Numbered from the stretch's first letter, positions 41,594-51,420 are shown. The stretch is 64,000 nt of DNA from Emticicia aquatilis (GCF_014644295.1 NZ_BMKK01000014.1:79438-143437); one strand, 5' to 3'. The notes: a model not told the origin generated them from the sequence alone. Program-made: numbers and translations.

Positions 41594-42694
41594 TTACACT
41601 CCTGCTTTCACAAAAGGCAATTTCGTAACTACGCCTTTAAGCAGTTTATCTCTTACTTTGATATACACTTCCGTTCCGACTTTGGCGAATGCCGTTGGCA
41701 CGTGGCCCATCGCAATTCCTTTTTGTAAAGTCGGTGATTGAGTTCCAGAAGTAACTTCCCCTAACTTATTTCCTTCAGCATCACAAATTTCGTAATGACT
41801 ACGAGGAATTCCACGGTCAATCATTTCAATACCTACTAATTTACGCTGTAAACCTGCTTCTTTTTGAGCCTTTAGGTTTTCAGAATTGATGAAGCTTTTC
41901 GTAAACTTCGTCACCCAACCCAAACCTGCTTCTAATGGAGAATCGGTATCATTTAGTTCGTGTCCGTACAAGCAATAACCCATTTCTAAACGTAAGGTAT
42001 CTCTTGCACCCAGACCAATCGGTTTAATGTCAAACTCCGCTCCTGCTTCAAAGATGGCATTCCACATTTTTTCGGCATCTTTATTCCAAACGTAAATTTC
42101 AAAACCTCCCGCACCTGTGTAACCCGTTGCCGAGATAATTACATCATCAATACCAGCTAAAGAGCCAGCCTTGAAAGTGTAATAATCCATTGATGATAAA
42201 TCAAGCTCTGTTAGTTTTTGAAGCGTTGGTAGAGCTTTGGGCCCTTGTACGGCAAACAAACAAAGTTTATCAGAAATGTTTTCAAGTTCTACACCGAAGT
42301 TATTGTTTTGATTTACCCAATTCCAGTCCTTTTCGATGTTTGAGGCATTTACTACTAAATAATATTCGTTTTCGTTCCAACGATAAACCAATAAATCATC
42401 TACTACACCACCTTCATTATTCGGGAAATATGCGTATTGTACTTTTCCATCAAAAAGTGCCGATACATCGTTTGAAACTATGTATTGCAAAAACTCAGTT
42501 GCACGCTCTCCTCTCACTACAAACTCGCCCATGTGCGACACATCAAAAACACCTACACCATTACGCACGCAATTGTGTTCTTCATTATCGGACGAGTAAC
42601 GAACGGGCATCATAAAGCCACCAAAAGGCACCATTTTTCCGCCCAGTTTTTCATGTAAATCATTGAGAGGGATTCTCTTATTCTCTGCTTCCAT
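41594..42694 (-). CDS. gcvT: Aminomethyltransferase, glycine cleavage T protein
   Basis: A 366-residue protein of typical length. Motifs: PFGGFMMPVRYSS, VFDVSHMGEFVVRG near residue 50, NDVSALFDGKVQYAYFPNNEGG, RDTLRLEMGYCLYGHEL (folate site) and a C-terminal beta-barrel with GEVTSGTQSPTLQKGIAMGHVP. It transfers the methylene group of aminomethylated GcvH to tetrahydrofolate. Other gcv genes are not in the window. Confidence 0.96.
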   Translation of the reverse strand: MEAENKRIPLNDLHEKLGGKMVPFGGFMMPVRYSSDNEEHNCVRNGVGVFDVSHMGEFVVRGERATEFLQYIVSNDVSALFDGKVQYAYFPNNEGGVVDDLLVYRWNENEYYLVVNASNIEKDWNWVNQNNNFGVELENISDKLCLFAVQGPKALPTLQKLTELDLSSMDYYTFKAGSLAGIDDVIISATGYTGAGGFEIYVWNKDAEKMWNAIFEAGAEFDIKPIGLGARDTLRLEMGYCLYGHELNDTDSPLEAGLGWVTKFTKSFINSENLKAQKEAGLQRKLVGIEMIDRGIPRSHYEICDAEGNKLGEVTSGTQSPTLQKGIAMGHVPTAFAKVGTEVYIKVRDKLLKGVVTKLPFVKAGV

Positions 42695-42877
42695 TAAAAT
42701 TTGATATTTATTGATGAAAAATTTATTGTTAAATGGTATTAGTGTTAGATTTTTTATTCTCTGTTATCCTATTGAAAATAGTTTTATTTGAAATTCATTT
42801 TGGTTATCCATAAACTCAATCAGACTATCGAAGTATCCTTGTACCAATTCATTTCTCCTGTTTTTTGAGGTAATTTA

Positions 42878-43497
42878 TTTCAATTGCCTCCTGCTTTAGC
42901 TGGAGGATAAAAGAAAACAAGTCCAAATCTGGCTTTAGCCAAAACTTTATTTCAATTAGCTTTTATCTTTCATTTTTACAAAGCCATGCCGTAAAATCAG
43001 TTCTTCATATTCATCATTCCATGTTTTTTTGGTATGATGTGTTTCCTGATTTTTAATATAATTCCTTACAGTTTCAATCTGCGACTCTGAAACCCCAACA
43101 GCAAAATATTCATCTTGCCATTCGAAGTACTGGTTTGTCAGTTTTTGTTTGTTTATCCAAAAAGCCGACTCCCCTTTTATCAACTGCATAACCTTACTAA
43201 TAGTTTGGTCACTACCAAGCGACACCAAACAATGACAATGGTCGTTGAAACCATTTACAAAGTCAATAAATATATCTTTCTTCTCGCTATTTTCTTTGAT
43301 ATGATTCCAAACCTGCTGCCTGATTTCTGGATTGTGCAAATACGGAAATCTATTTTTTGTACTCCAGACAAAATGAATATAGACTTTGATGAACGGCATT
43401 GATTAATATGGATTATCATTATTAGAAATTCTCCAGCTAAATCAGTAGACTGTTTTTCTCTACCTATCCACAGGCTAAAGCCATGTGGCAATTGAAA
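42878..43497. mobile_element. REP-associated tyrosine transposase element with mirrored hairpins
   Basis: A single transposase gene (42956-43399) is bounded by 11-bp perfect inverted ends TTTCAATTGCC (42878-42888) and GGCAATTGAAA (43487-43497). Each end overlaps a hairpin of the same design: left CCTCC-T-GCTTTAGC-T-GGAGG (42887-42906), right CCACA-GGCTAAAGCC-A-TGTGG (43468-43488). A further palindrome TGGCTTTAGCCA is at 42930-42941. The outer stems differ while the inner GGCTTTAGCC core is shared. Confidence 0.7.
42956..43399 (-). CDS. IS200-like Y1 transposase (RAYT type)
   Basis: A 147-residue protein of the Y1_Tnp family: YIHFVWSTKNRFPYL at the N-terminus, the HUH motif FNDHCHCLVSLGS near residue 52, ISKVMQLIKGESAFW, WQDEYFAVGVSES, and the catalytic-tyrosine helix QIETVRNYIKNQETHH. 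Single-strand transposases of this kind mobilise or maintain palindromic repeats. The gene appears complete. Confidence 0.9.
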   Translation of the reverse strand: MPFIKVYIHFVWSTKNRFPYLHNPEIRQQVWNHIKENSEKKDIFIDFVNGFNDHCHCLVSLGSDQTISKVMQLIKGESAFWINKQKLTNQYFEWQDEYFAVGVSESQIETVRNYIKNQETHHTKKTWNDEYEELILRHGFVKMKDKS

Positions 43498-43514
43498 GAA
43501 AATAAAAACTATTT

Positions 43515-44966
43515 CTAATCTCCAAATGCCTCTTTCAGTACTTCTTTATCATCGAAATGATGCTTTATGCCTTTTATTTCTTGGTAGGTTTCGTGGCCTT
43601 TTCCTGCTACCAAAATAATATCTTCGGGCTTTGCCATTTTTACAGCCGCTAAAATTGCTTCGTGACGGTCTTCGATAGTTTGGGTTTTCTTGAAATGAAT
43701 GGCAGGTACGCCTTTTTGCATTTCGGCCAGAATATCCAACGGCTCTTCGTTTCTTGGATTATCCGATGTCAGAATTACCTTATCGCTCATTTTACAAGCT
43801 ATTTCGGCCATAATCGGGCGTTTGGTTGCATCACGATTTCCGCCACAACCCACAACTGTAATGATTTGTTGATTTCCTTCTCGTAAATCAACGATGGTTT
43901 CCAATACATTTTTCAAGGCATCGGGTGTGTGGGCGTAATCAACGATTCCGACAATATTATTTTTAGAAACTACTTGCTCGAAACGCCCCGCAGGTGGCTG
44001 AATATCAGAGAGTTGCATCAAAACTTCATCTGAATCTTCGCCGAGTAAAACCGCCGCACCATAAACACCGAGTAAATTATAAGCATTGAATGAGCCGATG
44101 AGTTTGAACCAAACTTCTTTGTTATCAATCTCCATTTGTAGCCCAAACAAACTGCAAGCCAACACCTTTCCTTTGAAAGTACCAATGTTTTTGAGTGAAT
44201 ACGTTTCTTTTCTTGCCGCCGTATTTTGGAGCATTATTTTGCCATTCTTATCATCGGTATTTACCAACGCAAAAGCCGACGCAGGAAGTTGGTCGAAGAA
44301 GCCTTTTTTTGCTTTTAGATAATTATCGAATGTTCCGTGAAAATCAAGGTGGTCGTGCGTAATGTTGGTAAAGATACCGCCTACAAAGTGAAGTCCAGCG
44401 ATACGCTCTTGCACTACCGAGTGCGAACTCACTTCCATGAAGCAATAGGTCACGCCTTTTTGGTACATATCGGCCAATAATTCATTGATTTTTACCGAAT
44501 CAGGCGTTGTGTGCGTCGAAGGAATTATATCATCATCTATCTGATTTTGCACCGTAGAAAGCAAGCCACAACGATAACCCAATCGGCGGAAAAGTCTAAA
44601 AAGTAGCGTGGCTATCGAAGTTTTGCCGTTTGTGCCTGTAACACCTACTAATTTGAGTTTTTTAGATGGATGTTGGTAGAAATTTGCCGCTGCAAAACCC
44701 ATCGCACGAGCCGAGTTTTCAACTTGAATGTAAGTAATTGCCTCATTTAGAGTTTCGGGTAAATGTTCACACAAGATTGCCGAAGCTCCCAAATCAATGG
44801 CTTTGCCGATAAATTGATGCCCATCAACTTGCGTACCACCGATAGCCACAAAAAGGCTACCTTTTTCTACCTGACGAGAGTCGAAAACTATCTTATTTAT
44901 TTCAATATCTGTTTTTCCAGAAACTGCTTGGAGAGAAATTTTATACAGAATTTCGCTTAATATCAT
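43515..44966 (-). CDS. murE: UDP-MurNAc-tripeptide synthetase, mDAP-adding
   Basis: A 483-residue protein. The Mur-ligase P-loop is GVTGTNGKTSIATLLF (about residue 109); THTTPDSVKINELL, ITHDHLDFHGT and VDYAHTPDALKNVL follow, and TSDNPRNEEPLDILAEM carries the DNPR motif that selects meso-diaminopimelate. It adds mDAP to UDP-MurNAc-L-Ala-D-Glu in peptidoglycan synthesis. Length is typical. It is not in a dcw cluster here. Confidence 0.97.
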   Translation of the reverse strand: MILSEILYKISLQAVSGKTDIEINKIVFDSRQVEKGSLFVAIGGTQVDGHQFIGKAIDLGASAILCEHLPETLNEAITYIQVENSARAMGFAAANFYQHPSKKLKLVGVTGTNGKTSIATLLFRLFRRLGYRCGLLSTVQNQIDDDIIPSTHTTPDSVKINELLADMYQKGVTYCFMEVSSHSVVQERIAGLHFVGGIFTNITHDHLDFHGTFDNYLKAKKGFFDQLPASAFALVNTDDKNGKIMLQNTAARKETYSLKNIGTFKGKVLACSLFGLQMEIDNKEVWFKLIGSFNAYNLLGVYGAAVLLGEDSDEVLMQLSDIQPPAGRFEQVVSKNNIVGIVDYAHTPDALKNVLETIVDLREGNQQIITVVGCGGNRDATKRPIMAEIACKMSDKVILTSDNPRNEEPLDILAEMQKGVPAIHFKKTQTIEDRHEAILAAVKMAKPEDIILVAGKGHETYQEIKGIKHHFDDKEVLKEAFGD

Positions 44967-45196
44967 TGCTAATGTTTGTTTATATTAAGTAGTTTTTTGT
45001 TGATGTTGAATGTTTTTGCTGCTAAAATACCCTGTAAACGAACAAATTGTAAATTAGCTTTTTAATTGTCGGCAAGTTATTCAAAAAAACGTTTATCATC
45101 AAACGAACTATTCAGACTCGTAAATACACCACTTCTTTCATTCAAACAATTTTATCGTACTTTTGGCGAAGTTTCATTTAACTATTTTTCAAAATC

Positions 45197-45991
45197 ATGA
45201 GTCAACAGTATCAAACACGGGCAGAAATGCCACAAGGGGCTAATAAAGTCCTTGACCGCCGCAACATCGAAAACTCTTATTCGAGCCTACTCGGACTGCT
45301 GAAAGATGGGCTGTCGGTGCTTGATATTGGTTGTGGCTCAGGAGCCATTACGGCCGATATAGCACAACGTACCAGCGGGAAAGTTGTAGGCATTGATTTT
45401 AGTGAACACTTGATTGAGTTGGCTCAAAAAAATTACGCACACCTCCCAAATCTAAGCTTTGAGGTAGCCAATATCAACGATTATGTTTCGGTTGAAAAAT
45501 TTGATTTGGTGATTGCTGCTCGAACTTTACAATGGGTAAATAATCCTGCGGAAGTTGTGCAAAAAATGGCGACTTTATTGAAAAAAGGTGGAAAAATCTC
45601 TATCAATGACTATAATCATACGAAGGTGGAATGGTCGCCCGCTCCGCCAAAATCAATGTTAGATTTTTACGAAGCATTTCTTAATTGGCGAAAAGATGCT
45701 GGTTATGACAACAAAATTGCCGATAATCTAACAAAAATCTATGAAAGTATAGGTTTAACAGAAATAAACGTCGTACCACAACACGAAGTAAGTAAAAAAG
45801 GTGAAGAAGAATTTGCAGCAGCCATCAGAATTTGGAGTATCGTAGCCGAAACTCGTGGAAAACAAGTGGTAGCAGATGGCTACTGCTCAGAAGAACTACG
45901 CCTACAAGCAATTGAAGAATACGACGCTTGGATTGCCAACGAAGCCCAAAGCATGAGGCTTTATTTATTGGCGGTGGAAGGAGAAATTTAA
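45197..45991 (+). CDS. Class I SAM-dependent methyltransferase
   Basis: A 264-residue protein with the Rossmann motif LSVLDIGCGSGAITADIA (about residue 39), acidic motif VVGIDFSEHLIELA, and the post-I segment FDLVIAARTLQWVNNPAEVV. It resembles small-molecule methyltransferases of the ubiE/trans-aconitate type. The substrate is not indicated. Its last residues before the stop are followed by a repeat hairpin. Confidence 0.85.
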   Translation: MSQQYQTRAEMPQGANKVLDRRNIENSYSSLLGLLKDGLSVLDIGCGSGAITADIAQRTSGKVVGIDFSEHLIELAQKNYAHLPNLSFEVANINDYVSVEKFDLVIAARTLQWVNNPAEVVQKMATLLKKGGKISINDYNHTKVEWSPAPPKSMLDFYEAFLNWRKDAGYDNKIADNLTKIYESIGLTEINVVPQHEVSKKGEEEFAAAIRIWSIVAETRGKQVVADGYCSEELRLQAIEEYDAWIANEAQSMRLYLLAVEGEI

Positions 45992-46013
45992 TTAAGAATT
46001 GAGAATTAAAAAT

Positions 46014-46049
46014 GGAGAATGATTGCACGTTTACACAACATTCTCCATT
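46014..46049. repeat. AATGGAGAATG hairpin, related to the one at 9316
   Basis: Inverted arms AATGGAGAATG and CATTCTCCATT around a 16-nt loop, followed by T's. It lies between the convergent methyltransferase and argD genes and can terminate transcription. Confidence 0.65.
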
Positions 46050-46061
46050 TTCAATTATACA

Positions 46062-47189
46062 TTATCCATTCACCAGTACTTTCTTCAAAGCATCTAAGAA
46101 AATATCTGCTTCTTTGGTTGTAACGGCTAAACTTGGCAATAGACGCATCGTGTGATTACCCGCCACGCCCGTGAAGATTTTATGGTCGAATAATAACGAA
46201 TTTCTAATTGGCCCAACTGGTTTCTCAAATTCAATACCAATCATTAGACCTTGCCCACGCAATTCTTTTATTCCTGGAATTCCTTTGAGGTTTTCCATGA
46301 AATAATCACCAATATTGGCAGCGTTTTGAATCAACTTTTCTTTCTTGATAATATCCAGAACTGCATTGGCGGCCGTACAAGCCAAATGATTTCCGCCGAA
46401 AGTTGTACCCAACATTCCGTGTTTTGCTTGAAATTTCGGAGAAATCAAAACCCCACCAATCGGGAAGCCATTGCCCATGCCTTTGGCAGTGGTGATAATA
46501 TCGGGTTTTACTCCGCTGTGCTGAAACGTGAAGAATTTTCCCGAACGACCATAACCACATTGTACGGAATCATGGATAAAAATCGCCCCTGTTTTATCGC
46601 AAGCCTTACGAATAGCCTTCATAAATTCATCGGTAGCAACATTGATTCCTCCTACCCCTTGAATGCCCTCAACAATTACTGCACAGGTTTCGTTATCGAC
46701 TACTTTTTTTACTGCCTCAACGTCGTTATAAGGCAGAATTTGTACGTGGTCAGCAAAGTTAATCGGTGCTTGAATCGACGGATTATCAGTTACAGCAACC
46801 GCAGCCGATGTACGCCCATGAAAACCTTTCGAGAAAGCAATCACTTTCTTTCTGCCATTATAAAATGACGCCAATTTCAAGGCATTTTCGTTGGCTTCTG
46901 CTCCCGAATTTACCAAAAACAAAAAATAATCTTTCAAACCAGAGAGTTTACCCAATTTATCGGCCAATTCTTCTTGCGAAGGAATTTTTACAGAATTTGA
47001 GTAAAAACCTATGTTCTTTAATTGCTGAGTAATTTTTCGTACATAATATGGGTGCGTGTGCCCCACCGAAATAACGGCATGGCCACCATAAAGGTCGAGA
47101 TATTCTTGTCCGTTCTTGTCCCAAAGATAAGAACCTTGAGCTTTCACTGGCTCGATGTCGTAAAGAGGATATACGTTAAAAAGAGTCAT
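46062..47189 (-). CDS. argD: Acetylornithine (or succinylornithine) aminotransferase
   Basis: A 375-residue class III aminotransferase. SYLWDKNGQEYLDLYGGHAV at the N-terminus, FLVNSGAEANENALKLA, VIAFSKGFHGRTSAAVA, the PLP region IFIHDSVQCGYGRSGKFF and the Schiff-base Lys in ITTAKGMGNGFPIGG (about residue 236). It transfers an amino group in arginine synthesis. Bacteroidota often use N-succinyl rather than N-acetyl intermediates, so the acyl group is uncertain. The usual neighbours in argGCDB clusters are absent. Confidence 0.88.
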   Translation of the reverse strand: MTLFNVYPLYDIEPVKAQGSYLWDKNGQEYLDLYGGHAVISVGHTHPYYVRKITQQLKNIGFYSNSVKIPSQEELADKLGKLSGLKDYFLFLVNSGAEANENALKLASFYNGRKKVIAFSKGFHGRTSAAVAVTDNPSIQAPINFADHVQILPYNDVEAVKKVVDNETCAVIVEGIQGVGGINVATDEFMKAIRKACDKTGAIFIHDSVQCGYGRSGKFFTFQHSGVKPDIITTAKGMGNGFPIGGVLISPKFQAKHGMLGTTFGGNHLACTAANAVLDIIKKEKLIQNAANIGDYFMENLKGIPGIKELRGQGLMIGIEFEKPVGPIRNSLLFDHKIFTGVAGNHTMRLLPSLAVTTKEADIFLDALKKVLVNG

Positions 47190-47299
47190 TATTTTATAGT
47201 CGAAAGTAAATTATGGACGATAGTGTTATGCCCATAATCAAAATTTAAAATATGATGATTTTATATCAATTTGGACTGTCTTCCGTTGACAGTGGGGTT

Positions 47300-48532
47300 T
47301 TATTTCAATTCCCCAGCCAATTTATTGATACTTGTTTCGATAGAAGCTACCACTTTCTTGAAATTCGGGTCAGTTACCTTTGCTTTAGCGGCCGAAATGC
47401 TGATTTTTGCAGCAGCAATTTCCTTTTTAGCATTGGCTAAATCACCCGATTTCTGATACAAGCGAGCAGATTCGTAGTTAAGATTAGCTATCTCTTGCTC
47501 TGTTTTGAGTTGTGGTCGAGCAGAAGATAGCCATCGTCGGACTTCAGCTGCGAACTTCCCGTCGGGGAATGTATTATTGTAGAATGTAACGTAATAAACC
47601 AATAATTGAGGTTGGGTTTGGGCATTTATTAAACCTTTCAAAAAGTTAAAGGCTACATCTTGTCCTTTTTCACGTAGTAAAGCTGGGCACTCAATTTGCC
47701 AAGTATTGGCCGTAACATATTGTCCAGCACCCAATAATTCCATGTAACGCTTTAGCTGATTTACTTTACCTAAAGAGTAATTAATCGCTTTAGGAGAAAA
47801 AATCTCTAATTGCAGCAATCGTCCGAGGGCATTCCCTTCTTGCCCTGCATGACCTTCAGCGGCTTCGTATTTTCCACCAATAGCCAAATTATTCAACCAA
47901 AATTGCGAAAAACCATTATCCAAATCCATGATACACTTCTTCATGATAGCCCAACTAAATTTATCGCCCAGCTGGTCTTTTGGATAAGCAGCATAAAGTG
48001 CATCGGCTACTTGCTTATTTTTTAGTGTATCTTGCGTAATACGTAGATAGTACGCCAAACCAACCATTGTATTGATATCTCTATCGCCTGCTTGAAATTT
48101 CTTCCAAAAACCACCAGTTTGTTGATTTGGGTCGAGGGCTGTTTGGGCGTGTTTGATAAAATCTTTTGGGGTATTGGTTGGGTCAGTGTTATGAATGAGA
48201 TTTTGGTCTTTATCGAAATAGAAGAATAATGGAAATCCGGGTAAAAAGATATTCTTTTTGTTCAAAAAAGCTACTTGTTTGGCATCTTCAACGTTGAGTT
48301 TGAAACTTACAAAATTTTGGTTGTAGAATTTACCCACTTCAGCATTTTTGAGCGTTGGCTCTAAGCTCATACAAATCGGGCAATGTGGCGAATAACATTC
48401 CACAAAAACGTTCTTTCCTGAAGCCTTTGCTTTCTGAAAAGCGGCTTCAATAGTAGGTTCGAACGCTATGCCTTGTGCAAACGCAAAATTGATGATAAGA
48501 AGAAAACTGCCAAGCAAAAATGTCTTTTTCAT
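47300..48532 (-). CDS. Secreted thioredoxin-fold protein with TPR-like tail
   Basis: A 410-residue protein with signal peptide MKKTFLLGSFLLIINFAFAQ. Residues 25-145 are a thioredoxin domain: AFQKAKASGKNVFVECYSPHCPICMSLEP with active-site CPIC, then FLPGFPLFFYF with the cis-proline (FPLF). The remaining 260 residues are helical (YLRITQDTLKNKQVADALYAAY; LAGELK end), probably a TPR-like scaffold. It likely acts on disulfides in the periplasm; the partner is unknown. Confidence 0.78.
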   Translation of the reverse strand: MKKTFLLGSFLLIINFAFAQGIAFEPTIEAAFQKAKASGKNVFVECYSPHCPICMSLEPTLKNAEVGKFYNQNFVSFKLNVEDAKQVAFLNKKNIFLPGFPLFFYFDKDQNLIHNTDPTNTPKDFIKHAQTALDPNQQTGGFWKKFQAGDRDINTMVGLAYYLRITQDTLKNKQVADALYAAYPKDQLGDKFSWAIMKKCIMDLDNGFSQFWLNNLAIGGKYEAAEGHAGQEGNALGRLLQLEIFSPKAINYSLGKVNQLKRYMELLGAGQYVTANTWQIECPALLREKGQDVAFNFLKGLINAQTQPQLLVYYVTFYNNTFPDGKFAAEVRRWLSSARPQLKTEQEIANLNYESARLYQKSGDLANAKKEIAAAKISISAAKAKVTDPNFKKVVASIETSINKLAGELK

Positions 48533-48627
48533 GTATTTTTTGATGTTTTGAATAGCAAATTAGTCGATTTTTGTGAGAATACACTTAAAAATTGCCACTC
48601 TTTAACAAGTTATTAACAGCAATCAAT

Positions 48628-48694
48628 GTAGGACAGATTTGTAATCTGTCACTTTTACGAATATTTATTTTATACGGCGAACTGGAAGTTCGCC
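48628..48694. repeat. Dispersed repeat, copy 2 (two palindromes)
   Basis: TGTAGGACAGATTTGTAATC... (48628-48651) is the reverse complement of the palindrome at 745-763 with its flank. The second palindrome GGCGAACT-GGA-AGTTCGCC (48676-48694) corresponds to the hairpin at 691-714. Order and orientation are inverted as a unit compared with 691-764. Confidence 0.75.
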
Positions 48695-48701
48695 CCACGA
48701 T

Positions 48702-49472
48702 TTAATTATTCAATTTCACAAAACCACCATCAATTAGATAATCGCAACCTGTGATAAATCCTGCTTCGTCGGAACAAAGATAAACCGCCAATGAGCCGAT
48801 TTCATCGGGCTTTGCCATTCGTCCGATTGGCTGAGTTTTTGAAAGTTTATCAAACATTTCTTTCTCCTTACCTGGGTAGGTTTTTTTCAAGAAACCATCC
48901 ACAAATGGCGTATGTACACGAGCGGGCGAAAGGCTATTACAACGAATATTATATTTCAAATAATCTTTTGCCACTTGCAAAGTCATGGTATAAACTGCCC
49001 CTTTCGACATCGAATAGGCAAATCGGTCTGGAATCCCAACAGTTGCTGCAATCGAAGCCACATTTAGAATTACGCCACCACGGTCTTTCATGTAAGGAAT
49101 AACCGAATGCAGACAATTATAAGTTCCTTTCACGTTTACATTATAAATGCGGTCTAAATCTTCTTCGGTTGTCGATTCTACGGTTCCTACGTGGGCTATT
49201 CCTGCATTATTCACCAAAATATCAATGGCATTTTCCTTCGCTATTTTATCAATAACCTTCTTAACTTCTTTCTGTTTCGATACATCTACTTTATGAAAAT
49301 ACGCTTCGCCACCATTGGCATTAATGAGGTCGGCTTCTCGCTCGGCTTGGTCGATATTGAGTTCCAAAATATGTACAACCGCCCCTTGCTGAGCAAAGAG
49401 TCGAGAGATAGAAAGTCCGATACCACTGGCTCCACCCGTAACGATGGCTACTTTATTGTCAAGACGAAACAT
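48702..49472 (-). CDS. SDR-family oxidoreductase
   Basis: A 256-residue classical short-chain dehydrogenase: VAIVTGGASGIGLSISRLF (Rossmann TGxxxGIG, residue 12), NNAGI near 90, catalytic Ser in NVASIAATVG and YSMSKGAVYTM (Tyr-x-x-x-Lys), and C-terminal YLCSDEAGFITGCDYLIDGG. Specificity is not visible, but it is divergent from a UxaA-family dehydratase gene, and this pair fits sugar-acid catabolism (for example oxidation of a deoxy-sugar or keto-deoxy acid). Confidence 0.85.
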   Translation of the reverse strand: MFRLDNKVAIVTGGASGIGLSISRLFAQQGAVVHILELNIDQAEREADLINANGGEAYFHKVDVSKQKEVKKVIDKIAKENAIDILVNNAGIAHVGTVESTTEEDLDRIYNVNVKGTYNCLHSVIPYMKDRGGVILNVASIAATVGIPDRFAYSMSKGAVYTMTLQVAKDYLKYNIRCNSLSPARVHTPFVDGFLKKTYPGKEKEMFDKLSKTQPIGRMAKPDEIGSLAVYLCSDEAGFITGCDYLIDGGFVKLNN

Positions 49473-49693
49473 TTTAGACGATGATTAAAAAGATTAATAT
49501 GATTTTTATACGGAATGCTATTTATTACAAAATCGGTTTTTGTGAAAAATAACTTAATTCTAATATTTTTTTGATATTTGGCCAAAAAACACCACTTTTC
49601 CCCTTCAAAATTACTTGTCAATTCTGGAACAAAAAATAAATTGCAACTACATTTGCTAAAATAATTATTCAACCTATAATATTTTTGGGGTAC

Positions 49694-51361
49694 ATGGCTA
49701 TGCACACTGTTCTGAAACTACATAAAAACGACAACGTAATTGTTGCTTTACAAAACCTAAAAGGTGGAGAAACTGTAAATTACGACAACGAAAGTTACGA
49801 AATCCAACACGATATTGAAGCAAAACATAAATTTGTTACTGAAGATTTATCGGTAGGCGACCACGTGACTATGTACGGCGTTTTGGTAGGAAAAGCTACG
49901 CAGCCCATCAAACGTGGAGCTCAAATAACCACTTTCAATCTCAAACACGAGTCAGACCCTTATTCGGTTGAAAAACGCCAACCCGCACCAGCGTGGACTC
50001 CGCTCGATGTAGAATCATGGAAAAGTAAAACTTTCAATGGTTATCATAGAGCCAATGGCAGCGTAGGTACTCGTAATTATTGGTTGGTTGTGCCTTTGGT
50101 TTTTTGCGAAAACCGCAATATCATGATTATGAAAGATGCGTTTGAGCGTGAACTTGGCTATGCTCAACCCGAAATCTACCGTAATCAAGTGAGAGATTTA
50201 TTGGCGGCATTTCATTCGGGAAATACCGAAGCCCTCGAAACCATTACTTTGGCCGACCCAAGCAGCGAAAAAATCAAAATTTCGCCTACGCATATTTTCC
50301 AAAATGTTGACGGTATCAAATTCTTGACGCACGAAACGGGTTGTGGTGGCACCAATCAAGATACTGATGCTCTTTGCGATTTGTTTGCAGGAATGATTGT
50401 CAACCCCAACGTAGCGGGCGTAACGGTGTTGAGTCTGGGTTGCCAAAAATCACAGATTGATTATCTGAAAGAGCAAATTCTGAAACGTGACCCTCTGTTC
50501 GAGCGTCCGATTTTATATTTCGACCAACAAACCTACGGAACCGAACACACAATGATGTCAGATGCCATTCGTGAGACATTCAAAGGCATTATAGAAATCA
50601 ATAAACAAACTCGTCAGCCAGCTCCCATCAGCAAATTAACCATTGGTTTAAAATGTGGTGGCTCGGATGGTTTTTCGGGGATTTCGGCCAACCCAGCTAT
50701 CGGACATTTATCTGATATTATGGTAAGTTTGGGCGGAACGACGCTTTTGGCAGAATTTCCAGAGCTTTGTGGCGTTGAGCAAGAATTAATTAACCGTTGT
50801 GTTGATGAAGCCAAAGCACAAAAATTTGCCGATTTAATGAAAGAATACTCCGACCAAGCCGCCGCCGTAGGAGCAACTTTCGATATGAATCCGTCGGTCG
50901 GAAATATCAAAGATGGTTTGATTACCGACGCTATCAAGTCGGCAGGTGCAGCAAAAAAAGGAGGCAATGCTCCAGTAGCCGATGTACTGAATTATACCGA
51001 ACAACCTACACAAGGTGGCTTGCATTTACTTTGTACGCCAGGAAATGATGTTTTGGCAACAACAGGAATGGCCGCTTCGAGTGCGACAATCATATTATTT
51101 ACAACTGGACTTGGCACACCAACGGGGAATCCTGTAACGCCAACCGTTAAGATTTCGACTAACAATAAATTGGCCGAAAAAATGCCTGATATTATTGATT
51201 TTAGTTGCGGAAAAATCATCACGGGCGAAGAAACCATTGAGCAAAATGCTGAATCTTTATTGAATTGGTTGATTGGACTCGCCAACGGAGATTACCTAAC
51301 AAAAGCCGAACTTTTAGGTCAAGACGACTTCATTCCGTGGAAACGTGGGGTGAATTTGTAA
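49694..51361 (+). CDS. UxaA-family altronate dehydratase
   Basis: A 555-residue protein from the ATG at 49694. The N-terminal 95 residues are an SAF domain (MAMHTVLKLHKNDNVIVALQ; VTMYGVLVGKATQPIKRGAQ). The C-terminal part is the galactarate/altronate dehydratase domain: FNGYHRANGSVGTRNYWLV, HETGCGGTNQDTDALC with cysteine/histidine ligands, TIGLKCGGSDGFSGISANPA and LLCTPGNDVLATTGMAAS. Such Fe-dependent enzymes dehydrate D-altronate or related sugar acids to 2-keto-3-deoxy acids. A TACATTTG box lies at 49648-49655. Confidence 0.9.
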   Translation: MAMHTVLKLHKNDNVIVALQNLKGGETVNYDNESYEIQHDIEAKHKFVTEDLSVGDHVTMYGVLVGKATQPIKRGAQITTFNLKHESDPYSVEKRQPAPAWTPLDVESWKSKTFNGYHRANGSVGTRNYWLVVPLVFCENRNIMIMKDAFERELGYAQPEIYRNQVRDLLAAFHSGNTEALETITLADPSSEKIKISPTHIFQNVDGIKFLTHETGCGGTNQDTDALCDLFAGMIVNPNVAGVTVLSLGCQKSQIDYLKEQILKRDPLFERPILYFDQQTYGTEHTMMSDAIRETFKGIIEINKQTRQPAPISKLTIGLKCGGSDGFSGISANPAIGHLSDIMVSLGGTTLLAEFPELCGVEQELINRCVDEAKAQKFADLMKEYSDQAAAVGATFDMNPSVGNIKDGLITDAIKSAGAAKKGGNAPVADVLNYTEQPTQGGLHLLCTPGNDVLATTGMAASSATIILFTTGLGTPTGNPVTPTVKISTNNKLAEKMPDIIDFSCGKIITGEETIEQNAESLLNWLIGLANGDYLTKAELLGQDDFIPWKRGVNL

Positions 51362-51371
51362 GAAGGTATGT

Positions 51372-51420
51372 AAAAAAGAAGGGTTTAGTTACAAAATTCG
51401 TAGCTAAACCCTTCTTTTTT
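51372..51420. terminator. Bidirectional terminator between uxaA-like and second Uma2 gene
   Basis: A-run, stem AAGAAGGGTTTAG with CTAAACCCTTCTT, T-run. Confidence 0.85.

Noticed and set aside
45825..47237. Several open frames antisense to the methyltransferase and argD genes
   Set aside because: They mirror the codon structure of well-identified genes on the other strand and have no features of their own.
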